Source: JANOBJ01 sp031411575
GTDB lineage: Bacteria > Pseudomonadota > Gammaproteobacteria > Burkholderiales > Burkholderiaceae_C
Reading direction: 5' to 3'
Length of the DNA stretch: 6,543 bases
NCBI GenBank assembly: GCA_031411575.1
Contig: JANOBJ010000160.1
Location: 1 to 6,543 of the forward strand
Every line of letters begins with the position of its first letter. Position 1 is the first letter of the stretch. The translations under genes and the position numbers were made by a program. Shown here piece by piece: positions 1 through 5,271 of this stretch. The notes beneath the pieces were generated by a model. It searched no databases. It was not told the origin of the DNA and worked only from the letters and a program-made list of their open reading frames with translations.

Positions 1-468
1 GATATAGTTGTAGCCCACCGTGATGCCCATGGCATACGCCGCAATGGCCATGCCTTCGATCACGATGTGCGGGTTGAACTGCAGGATGTCGCGGTCCTTG
101 CAGGTACCGGGCTCGCCCTCGTCGGAGTTGCAGACCAGGTATTTCTGACCCGGAAACTGGCGCGGCATGAAGCTCCACTTCAGGCCCGTGGGGAAGCCCG
201 CACCACCACGACCGCGCAGGGCCGACTCCTTGACGGTCGCGATCACCTGGTCGGGTGTCATCGGCTCGCCACCCGAGCCGCTCGCGGCTCCTTCCTGCTT
301 GCCCAGAATCCTGCGCAGGGCCTGGTAGCCACCACGCGCCTGATAGTCCTTCAGACGCCAGTTGGTGCCGTCGAGGCCCGCGTAGATCTGCGGGTCGATA
401 TGGCGGCCATGAAAGCAGGTCTGGACGCCGGTGGCCTGAAACTGTGCCAGCACTTGTTCGGCGTTCAT
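1..468 (-). CDS. nuoF: NADH-quinone oxidoreductase subunit F (NuoF), N-terminal part
   Basis: This is the 51-kDa-type, FMN- and NADH-binding subunit of complex I, where NADH is oxidised in the peripheral arm facing the cytoplasm. Only the first 156 codons are present; the gene runs off the left edge, so the C-terminal 4Fe-4S cysteines are not visible. Seen directly: the glycine-rich nucleotide-binding motif GRGGAGFPTG at residues 86-95, followed by the family block CNSDEGEPGTCKDR at 113-126, which lines the FMN/NADH site. The ATG at 468-466 overlaps the nuoE stop as ATGA, and a GGGAG Shine-Dalgarno sits 7 nt upstream inside nuoE, so translation is probably coupled. Residues 57-70 form a Gly/Ser-rich linker before the conserved TPDQVIATVK segment. 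Identification is firm from motifs and gene order. Confidence 0.97.
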   Translation of the reverse strand, partial: MNAEQVLAQFQATGVQTCFHGRHIDPQIYAGLDGTNWRLKDYQARGGYQALRRILGKQEGAASGSGGEPMTPDQVIATVKESALRGRGGAGFPTGLKWSFMPRQFPGQKYLVCNSDEGEPGTCKDRDILQFNPHIVIEGMAIAAYAMGITVGYNYI

Positions 469-980
469 GATGGCGCTCCCGCGGCGCCCGAACCGACGCT
501 GCCCGAGGCACGCAGCCCGTCGATCAACTGGTCAAGCTTGTCATGGCTCATGAAGCTGCACATCGTGCGGTCGTTCACCAGCAGCACGGGCGAGTCGGCG
601 CAGGCGCCCAGGCATTCGCTTTGCTGAAGGGTAAACAGGCCGTCGGCGGTGGTTTCCCCCATCGAGATTCCGAGCTTGCGCTCCAGATGGTGCAGAGCCT
701 TCTGCCCGTCACGCAGCTGGCATGGCAAATTGGTGCAGACGTTCAGCTTGTACGTCCCCAGAGGCTGCTGGTTGTACATGTTGTAGAACGTGGTGACCTC
801 ATGTACGGCAATCGGCGGCATGCCCAGATAGAAGGCAACTGCGTTCTCGCTGTCGCGGCTCACGTAGCCATGCTCCTGCTGCAGAATGGCCAGGCACGCC
901 ATGACGGCAGACTGCTTCTGGTCAGGCGGGTACTTCGCGACTTCCTTGTCGAAGCGCGCGCGAATGGCGTCAGAAATCAT
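465..980 (-). CDS. nuoE: NADH-quinone oxidoreductase subunit E (NuoE)
   Basis: This is the 24-kDa-type subunit of complex I. It carries the N1a 2Fe-2S cluster next to the FMN of NuoF in the NADH dehydrogenase module. The 171 residues match the usual length. The thioredoxin-like domain supplies four cluster cysteines in the family spacing: Cys82 and Cys87 (CTNLPC), then Cys123 and Cys127 (CLGAC). The N-terminal half has the expected helical segment with HGYVS and VTTFYNMY. The last ~14 residues are a Gly/Ala/Ser-rich tail with no visible motif. The ATG at 980-978 overlaps the nuoD stop (ATGA), with GGAGAG 8 nt upstream in the 3' end of nuoD. The stop likewise overlaps the nuoF start, so D, E and F form a coupled block. 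Confidence 0.98.
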   Translation of the reverse strand: MISDAIRARFDKEVAKYPPDQKQSAVMACLAILQQEHGYVSRDSENAVAFYLGMPPIAVHEVTTFYNMYNQQPLGTYKLNVCTNLPCQLRDGQKALHHLERKLGISMGETTADGLFTLQQSECLGACADSPVLLVNDRTMCSFMSHDKLDQLIDGLRASGSVGSGAAGAPS

Positions 981-2230
981 CGGTCAATCTCTCCGAACAC
1001 AATGTCCATCGTGCCGATCACCGCCACGGCGTCGGCGATCATGTGGCCGCGCGACATTTCGTCCATGGCAGCCAGATGCGGAAAACCCGGCGCTCGGATC
1101 TTGAGGCGGTAGGGTTTGTTGGCGCCGTCGCTCACCAAATAAATGCCGAACTCTCCCTTGGGATGCTCGACCGCCGCATAGGCCTCGCCCTCTGGCACGT
1201 GAAAGCCCTCGGTGAACAGCTTGAAGTGGTGGATCAGCTCTTCCATGTTGGATTTCATCGATTCACGATCAGGTGCTGCCACCTTGTGGTTGTCGGTGAT
1301 CACCGGGCCGGGATTCACGCGCAGCCAGTCCACGCACTGCTTGATGATGCGGTTGGACTGCTTCATCTCTTCCATGCGCACCAGGTAGCGGTCGTAGCAA
1401 TCGCCGGTCTTGCCGATGGGCACGTCAAAATCCATGCGGTCGTACACGTCGTAGGGCTGCTGCTTGCGCAAGTCCCAGGCGATGCCCGAACCACGCAGCA
1501 TGGGCCCGGTGAAACCCAGGTTCAATGCGCGCTCGGGCGTTACCACGCCAATGCCGACGGTGCGCTGCTTCCAGATGCGGTTTTCGGTGAGCAACGTGTG
1601 GTACTCCGCCAGGTAGGCGGGAAAGCGCTGCGTGAAGTCGTCGATGAAATCCAGCAGCGAGCCAGAGCGTGTGTCGTTGAGCTCCTTGATGGCCTTGGCA
1701 TTGCGGACCTTGCTCGCCTTGTACTGCGGCATCGAATCCGGAAGGTCGCGGTAAACGCCGCCCGGCCGGAAGTACGCTGCGTGCATGCGCGCGCCGCTGA
1801 CGGCCTCATACATGTCAAACAGGTCTTCACGCTCGCGGAACGCGTACAGGAAAATCGTCATCGCGCCGCAATCCAGCCCGTGCGCGCCGAGCCACATCAG
1901 GTGGTTGAGCAGTCGCGTGATTTCCGAGAACATGACCCGGATGTACTGCGCTCGCTCGGGCACCTCAAGATCAAGCAATTTCTCAATGGCCAGGCAGTAG
2001 GCGTGCTCGTTGCACATCATCGACACGTAGTCGAGCCGGTCCATGTAGGGCAGCGACTGGATGTAGGTCTTGCTCTCGGCCAGCTTTTCGGTCGCGCGGT
2101 GTAGCAAACCAATGTGCGGATCGGCCCGCTGGATCACTTCACCATCCAACTCCAGCACGAGACGCAGCACGCCGTGCGCAGCCGGGTGCTGTGGCCCGAA
2201 GTTCAAGGTGTAGTTCTTGATTTCAGCCAT
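977..2230 (-). CDS. nuoD: NADH-quinone oxidoreductase subunit D (NuoD)
   Basis: This is the 49-kDa-type subunit, related to NiFe-hydrogenase large subunits. With NuoB it forms the ubiquinone-reduction site near the membrane. At 417 residues it is the standard stand-alone form, not the NuoCD fusion found in E. coli. Seen: GPQHPAAHG at residues 12-20, the PYMDRLDYVS block at 61-70, and the conserved C-terminal GEIDR. By spacing (49 residues), His19 and Tyr68 correspond to the quinone-headgroup His/Tyr pair described in other complex I enzymes; that mapping is inference. The ATG at 2230-2228 is preceded by a perfect GGAGG (2242-2238) at 7 nt. It is unlike its neighbours in being 84 bp from the gene before it (nuoC); the spacer is described separately. 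Confidence 0.98.
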   Translation of the reverse strand: MAEIKNYTLNFGPQHPAAHGVLRLVLELDGEVIQRADPHIGLLHRATEKLAESKTYIQSLPYMDRLDYVSMMCNEHAYCLAIEKLLDLEVPERAQYIRVMFSEITRLLNHLMWLGAHGLDCGAMTIFLYAFREREDLFDMYEAVSGARMHAAYFRPGGVYRDLPDSMPQYKASKVRNAKAIKELNDTRSGSLLDFIDDFTQRFPAYLAEYHTLLTENRIWKQRTVGIGVVTPERALNLGFTGPMLRGSGIAWDLRKQQPYDVYDRMDFDVPIGKTGDCYDRYLVRMEEMKQSNRIIKQCVDWLRVNPGPVITDNHKVAAPDRESMKSNMEELIHHFKLFTEGFHVPEGEAYAAVEHPKGEFGIYLVSDGANKPYRLKIRAPGFPHLAAMDEMSRGHMIADAVAVIGTMDIVFGEIDR

Positions 2231-2237
2231 GATCAGG

Positions 2238-2242
2238 CCTCC
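2238..2242 (-). promoter_or_regulatory. Shine-Dalgarno of nuoD
   Basis: A full GGAGG lies 7 nt before the nuoD ATG, just past the repeat-like spacer. It gives nuoD an independent, strong initiation site, in keeping with the loss of tight coupling to nuoC. It also fixes the nuoD start. Confidence 0.8.
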
Positions 2243-2250
2243 GACGGGCT

Positions 2251-2314
2251 GCCCCCAGACAGGCTTGGACCCCCTCGGGGGGCAACGACAGCACGAAGTG
2301 CGGAGTGTGGGGGC
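2251..2314. repeat. GC-rich hairpin-forming intergenic repeat between nuoC and nuoD
   Basis: The 84-bp gap between nuoC and nuoD holds nested inverted repeats. The outer arms are 7 bp: GCCCCCA at 2251-2257 against TGGGGGC at 2308-2314, the second abutting the nuoC stop. Inside are a 5-bp C/G stem with a 3-nt loop (2270-2274 against 2278-2282) and a 4-bp stem GCAC-GAA-GTGC (2291-2301). Neither hairpin is followed by a T-run on the transcribed strand, so an intrinsic terminator is unlikely, as expected inside an essential operon. From memory, very similar C-run/G-run spacers recur between genes in Comamonadaceae, so I read it as a dispersed REP-like element. That family assignment is inference; the inverted repeats are seen directly. 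Confidence 0.6.
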
Positions 2315-2923
2315 TCATTGAATTCCGCCGTAGTTGTCTTCGCGGATGATGCGCGGCGTGATCTCGCGCGGCTCGATGGTCACCGGCTGGTAGATCACCC
2401 GCTTCTGCTCGGGGTCATAGCGCATTTCCACATGGCCCGACGTCGGGAAATCCTTGCGGAAAGGATGCCCGATGAAACCGTAGTCGGTCAGGATGCGGCG
2501 CAGGTCGTTGTGACCGTCGAACACGATGCCGAACAAATCGAACGCCTCACGCTCGAACCAGTTGGCCGAACTCCACACCTCGGTGAGCGAGGCGACCACT
2601 GGCAGGTCGTCGTCCGGCGCAAACACTTTCAGTCGGACGCGCTGGTTCAGGCTGACCGACAGCAGGTGCGACACCACGCAGTAGCGCGCACCGTCCCAGC
2701 CGCCCTCCTTGTAGTCGGAGTAGTCCACGCCGCACAGGTCCATCAATTGCTCGAAGCGGCACTCCGGCGCGTCGCGCAGGGTACGCGCGGCTTCCACGTA
2801 GTCGGCCGCGGCCACCACCACCGTCACTTCGCCCAGCCGGACGCTGACGCGTCGCGCCTTGTCGCCCAGAACAGCGGCAACGGCATCCTTGAGGGTTTCG
2901 GGATTGACAGATACAGCGGTCAT
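2315..2923 (-). CDS. nuoC: NADH-quinone oxidoreductase subunit C (NuoC)
   Basis: This is the 30-kDa-type subunit of the complex I peripheral arm. It packs against NuoD and NuoB in the Q module and has no cofactor of its own. It is 202 residues long from the chosen ATG. The diagnostic stretch is at residues 123-160: FEREAFDLFGIVFDGH, then LRRIL and GHPFRKDFP, the recognised 30-kDa family signature. The reading frame stays open upstream into nuoB to an ATG at 3064, but that would add 47 Cys/Arg-rich residues that do not resemble the family. The ATG at 2923-2921 has GAGGGA 6 nt upstream, overlapping the nuoB stop, so that start is preferred. The 10-bp gap after nuoB suggests coupled translation. 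The downstream gap to nuoD is unusually long for this operon. Confidence 0.97.
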   Translation of the reverse strand: MTAVSVNPETLKDAVAAVLGDKARRVSVRLGEVTVVVAAADYVEAARTLRDAPECRFEQLMDLCGVDYSDYKEGGWDGARYCVVSHLLSVSLNQRVRLKVFAPDDDLPVVASLTEVWSSANWFEREAFDLFGIVFDGHNDLRRILTDYGFIGHPFRKDFPTSGHVEMRYDPEQKRVIYQPVTIEPREITPRIIREDNYGGIQ

Positions 2924-2929
2924 GAACGA

Positions 2930-2935
2930 TCCCTC
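2930..2935 (-). promoter_or_regulatory. Shine-Dalgarno of nuoC
   Basis: GAGGGA on the minus strand, 6 nt before the ATG at 2923. It partly overlaps the TGA stop of nuoB (2936-2934). It decides the nuoC start against the longer in-frame option beginning inside nuoB. Confidence 0.75.
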
Positions 2936-3413
2936 ACGCGCGCGCAATGGTGTGCGTACGGCGGATTTTCTGCTGCAGCTGGATGATGCCGTACAGCAGC
3001 GCCTCGGCCGTGGGGGGGCAACCCGGCACGTACACATCGACCGGCACGATGCGGTCGCAACCACGCACCACCGAATAGCTGTAGTGGTAGTAGCCGCCGC
3101 CGTTGGCGCACGAACCCATCGACAGCACCCAGCGCGGCTCGCTCATCTGGTCGTACACCTTGCGCAAGGCGGGCGCCATCTTGTTGCACAGCGTGCCGGC
3201 AACGATCATCAGGTCGCTCTGACGCGGGCTCGGGCGAAACACAATGCCAAAGCGGTCGAGGTCGTAGCGGGCGGCGCCCGCATGCATCATCTCGACAGCG
3301 CAGCAGGCCAGGCCAAACGTCATGGGCCACAACGAACCGGTCTTGGCCCAGTTCACCACGGAGTCGTAGCTCGTGGTGACGAAACCTTCCTTGAAAACAC
3401 CTTCAATGGCCAT
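2934..3413 (-). CDS. nuoB: NADH-quinone oxidoreductase subunit B (NuoB)
   Basis: This is the PSST-type subunit of complex I, holding 4Fe-4S cluster N2, which hands electrons to ubiquinone at the NuoB/NuoD interface. It has 159 residues, the normal length. The four N2 ligands are visible: the adjacent pair Cys37-Cys38 in FGLACCAVEMM, Cys102 in MGSCANGGGYY, and Cys132 in VPGCPPTAEAL. Other family blocks include RFGIVFRPSPRQSDLMIVAG at 54-73. The ATG at 3413-3411 has GGAG 6 nt upstream within the 21-bp gap after nuoA. It overlaps no neighbour; nuoC begins 10 bp after its stop. All catalytic residues appear intact. Confidence 0.98.
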   Translation of the reverse strand: MAIEGVFKEGFVTTSYDSVVNWAKTGSLWPMTFGLACCAVEMMHAGAARYDLDRFGIVFRPSPRQSDLMIVAGTLCNKMAPALRKVYDQMSEPRWVLSMGSCANGGGYYHYSYSVVRGCDRIVPVDVYVPGCPPTAEALLYGIIQLQQKIRRTHTIARA

Positions 3414-3434
3414 ACAGCTCTCCCGCAGAACGCG

Positions 3435-3794
3435 TCATTCCCAATCCAGGGCGCCTTTTTTCCACTCGTAGATGAATCCCACGACCAGGATGCCGAGGAA
3501 AAGCATCATGGCCCAGAAGCCCGCCGCGCCGATTTCCTTGAGCGAGACCGCCCAGGGAAACAGAAACGCGATTTCGAGGTCGAAAAGGATGAAAAGAATG
3601 GCGACCAGGTAGTAGCGCACATCGAACTTCATGCGCGCGTCTTCAAAGGCTTCGAAGCCGCATTCGTAGGGAGAGTTTTTTTCACTGTCGGGCCGGTTGG
3701 GCCCCAGCAGGAAGCCGAGGACTTGGGGCACCACGCCGACGCCAATGCCTACGAGGATGAACAGAAGAACGGGCAAGTACTGGTCGAGGTTCAT
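3435..3794 (-). CDS. nuoA: NADH-quinone oxidoreductase subunit A (NuoA)
   Basis: This small membrane subunit of complex I (the ND3 homologue) sits where the peripheral arm meets the membrane arm. It has 119 residues with three hydrophobic helices at about 8-30, 62-82 and 93-112. The long loop after helix 1 carries the conserved SPYECGFEAF (41-50), whose Cys45 corresponds to the loop cysteine of mitochondrial ND3. Helix 2 holds the conserved acidic pair in FDLEIAFLFPWA (Asp72, Glu74). It is the first gene of the nuo cluster and begins 58 nt after the CCA end of a tRNA-Leu. The Shine-Dalgarno is poor (only GAG about 9 nt upstream), unlike nuoB, nuoC and nuoD. No terminator or clear promoter is visible between the tRNA and nuoA. 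Confidence 0.97.
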   Translation of the reverse strand: MNLDQYLPVLLFILVGIGVGVVPQVLGFLLGPNRPDSEKNSPYECGFEAFEDARMKFDVRYYLVAILFILFDLEIAFLFPWAVSLKEIGAAGFWAMMLFLGILVVGFIYEWKKGALDWE

Positions 3795-3852
3795 CGTGAG
3801 GCTCTGATAACCGCTTGAACCCGCCGCGGCCTTGCGCGACAGATTGCTTGAC

Positions 3853-3937
3853 TGGTGCCGTCGGCGAGACTCGAACTCGCACAGCTTTCGCCACTACCCC
3901 CTCAAGATAGCGTGTCTACCAATTTCACCACGACGGC
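3853..3937 (-). tRNA. tRNA-Leu(GAG)
   Basis: An 85-nt class II tRNA with the CCA end encoded (3855-3853). The acceptor stem GCCGTCG/CGACGGC pairs perfectly over 7 bp. The D-arm contains AAATTGGTAGA flanked by GTG/CAC. The anticodon stem CTATC/GGTAG has one T·G pair and closes the loop TTGAGGG, giving anticodon GAG (3903-3901), which reads CUC and CUU leucine codons. The extended variable arm has a GGC-GAAA-GCT stem, typical of tRNA-Leu. The T-arm GCGAG-TTCGAGT-CTCGC is perfect. It lies between secG and nuoA on the same strand, so it is probably excised from, or transcribed together with, the surrounding mRNA. Confidence 0.98.
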
Positions 3938-4055
3938 GGTTTTTTTCTGTCCGGATGGCATGAGGAACCCCTGCGGGCCGGCTCTCCAGACAAGCTAAGA
4001 GTTTACCCTGAATTCAACGGCTTTCTTCCTCGACAGCCGCCAATTTGAGGGCAAC
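3938..4055 (-). other. Non-coding gap between secG and tRNA-Leu, with an imperfect stem
   Basis: This 118-bp stretch has no credible gene. On the minus strand TGTCTGGA (3992-3985) can pair with TCCGGACA (3955-3948), 8 bp with one G·U and a 29-nt loop. Its 3' side is followed by seven A's and then the tRNA 5' end. Because the run is A and not T on the transcribed strand, it is not an intrinsic terminator for secG. A smaller 5-bp stem (CGGCT/AGCCG) lies at 4019-4040, shortly after the secG stop. TAAACT (4005-4000) is a 4-of-6 match to a -10 box about 60 nt before the tRNA but has no convincing -35, so a tRNA promoter is not established. Confidence 0.4.
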
Positions 4056-4484
4056 TTATTTGGTCGGGATCTGCGCCGCGCCAGAGGCACCCACCGCCGG
4101 TGCCGGCACCGCTGGCGCGACGGGCGCAGCAGCGGGTGCAGGGCTGGTGCTGCCCGGAATCTGCCCAGCCGCACCGGATGCCGCGGGCGCGGGCGCCGGC
4201 GCTGTCACCGGGGCGCGCTCGAGCACGCTGTTGCTGCTGAGCGGACGGGCGTTGCCAAAGTAGGCCAACGCCAGCGTGCACACAAAAAACACGCCGGCCA
4301 GCACGGCAGTGGTGCGCGACAGGAAGTTGGCGCTGCCACTCGCACCAAACAGGCTGCCCGAGCTGCCGCCACCGAAAGCAGCACCCATGTCGGCCCCCTT
4401 GCCGTGCTGGATCAGGATCAGGCCGATCATGGCCAGCGCCGTGAGCATCTGGACAGCCAGAACGATCGTCAACAAAACATTCAT
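4056..4484 (-). CDS. secG: Preprotein translocase subunit SecG
   Basis: SecG is the small accessory subunit of the SecYEG channel in the inner membrane and assists protein export. The core is standard: helix 1 at about residues 3-25, the conserved GLILIQHGKGADMGAAFGGG at 21-40 with the Gly/Ser-rich SSGSLFGASGSANFLSR that follows (41-57), then helix 2 at about 58-77. After residue 90 comes a ~50-residue tail made almost entirely of Ala, Pro, Val, Gly and Ser. It contains a near-repeat, ASGAAGQIP (102-110) and ASGAAQIP (133-140). At 142 residues the protein is longer than the E. coli form, the excess being this tail. The ATG at 4484-4482 has AGGAG 7 nt upstream. It follows tpiA by 33 bp and probably shares its transcript. 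Confidence 0.95.
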   Translation of the reverse strand: MNVLLTIVLAVQMLTALAMIGLILIQHGKGADMGAAFGGGSSGSLFGASGSANFLSRTTAVLAGVFFVCTLALAYFGNARPLSSNSVLERAPVTAPAPAPAASGAAGQIPGSTSPAPAAAPVAPAVPAPAVGASGAAQIPTK

Positions 4485-4517
4485 CTCAATACTCCTGATG
4501 GGGTGCGGGTTCGCGGC

Positions 4518-5267
4518 TTAAGCGGCCGCGGCAATGATGGTGAGGAAATCAGCGGCCTTGAGCGAAGCGCCACCGATCAGGCCGCCATCGATATCGGGTT
4601 GGGCCAGCAACTGGGCTGCATTGGCCGCGTTCATGCTGCCGCCATACAGCAGTCGGATACGGCCGGGATGGTCACTCGCGGCTTTCAATTGGGCGCGCAG
4701 CACGGCGTGAACCTGCTGCGCCTGTTCGGGGCTGGCGGTCTTGCCGGTACCGATCGCCCACACCGGTTCGTAGGCAACGACGATTTCGCTGATGCAGTGG
4801 CCATTGGTGTGGACCACGGCGGCCAGCTGGCGCTTGACCACGGCTTCGGTCTGGCCCGCTTCGCGCTCGGCCAGCGTCTCGCCCACACACACAATCGGCG
4901 TGATGCCCGCTGCCAGCGCGCGCTGCGCCTTGATGGCCACCTGCGCATCGGTTTCGGCGTGGTACTGGCGACGTTCGGAGTGCCCGACGATCACGTAGCG
5001 CACACCGAAGTCATGCAGCATGGCCGCCGACACCTCGCCGGTGAAAGCGCCGGACTCGTGTTGCGACACGTCCTGCGCTCCCAATTCAATAGCAATAGAC
5101 GATCGCAGCACCTGCACCTGCGCCAGATAAGGCGCTGGAACACAGACGGCAACGTCACACCCGGGCGTATTAAGTCCAGCTGCCAGCGCCTGCAGCAGCG
5201 CCGCGTTGGCCGCGAGACTGCCGTTCATCTTCCAGTTGCCGGCGATCAGCTTTTTGCGGGCGCTCAT
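4518..5267 (-). CDS. tpiA: Triosephosphate isomerase
   Basis: This cytoplasmic TIM-barrel enzyme interconverts dihydroxyacetone phosphate and glyceraldehyde 3-phosphate in glycolysis and gluconeogenesis. It has 249 residues, close to the family's ~250. Catalytic residues are all visible: Asn11 and Lys13 in GNWKMNG, the electrophile His96 in VGHSERR, and the base Glu167 in YEPVW. The mobile phosphate-gripping loop AIGTGKTA follows at 171-178. GGSMN (209-213) and GGASL (232-236) complete the phosphate site. The ATG at 5267-5265 begins 4 bp after the stop of the quinone oxidoreductase, with only a weak GGTG upstream, so coupled translation is likely. Codons for residues 56-63 (around 5081-5101) are AT-rich compared with the rest of the gene. 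Confidence 0.98.
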   Translation of the reverse strand: MSARKKLIAGNWKMNGSLAANAALLQALAAGLNTPGCDVAVCVPAPYLAQVQVLRSSIAIELGAQDVSQHESGAFTGEVSAAMLHDFGVRYVIVGHSERRQYHAETDAQVAIKAQRALAAGITPIVCVGETLAEREAGQTEAVVKRQLAAVVHTNGHCISEIVVAYEPVWAIGTGKTASPEQAQQVHAVLRAQLKAASDHPGRIRLLYGGSMNAANAAQLLAQPDIDGGLIGGASLKAADFLTIIAAAA

Positions 5268-5271
5268 GCGT

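Noticed and set aside
1043..2104. Long plus-strand open frame of 353 codons opposite nuoD.
   Set aside because: Antisense shadow of a GC-rich gene: His/Arg/Val-rich translation with no family resemblance, fully inside a certain CDS.
2924..3064. N-terminal extension of nuoC by 47 codons to an ATG at 3064.
   Set aside because: It would overlap most of the nuoB 3' end, encodes an atypical Cys/Arg-rich stretch, and a good Shine-Dalgarno supports the ATG at 2923.
2859..3818. Plus-strand open frame of 319 codons across nuoA-nuoC.
   Set aside because: It spans three well-identified minus-strand genes and has no recognisable domain.
3682..3894. Minus-strand open frame of 70 codons across the tRNA and nuoA start.
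   Set aside because: It overlaps the tRNA and nuoA in another frame and resembles nothing; a chance frame.
3940..3946. Seven T's on the plus strand next to a stem, considered as a terminator.
   Set aside because: On the plus strand the T-run comes before the stem, and on the minus strand it is an A-run; neither is the order of an intrinsic terminator.
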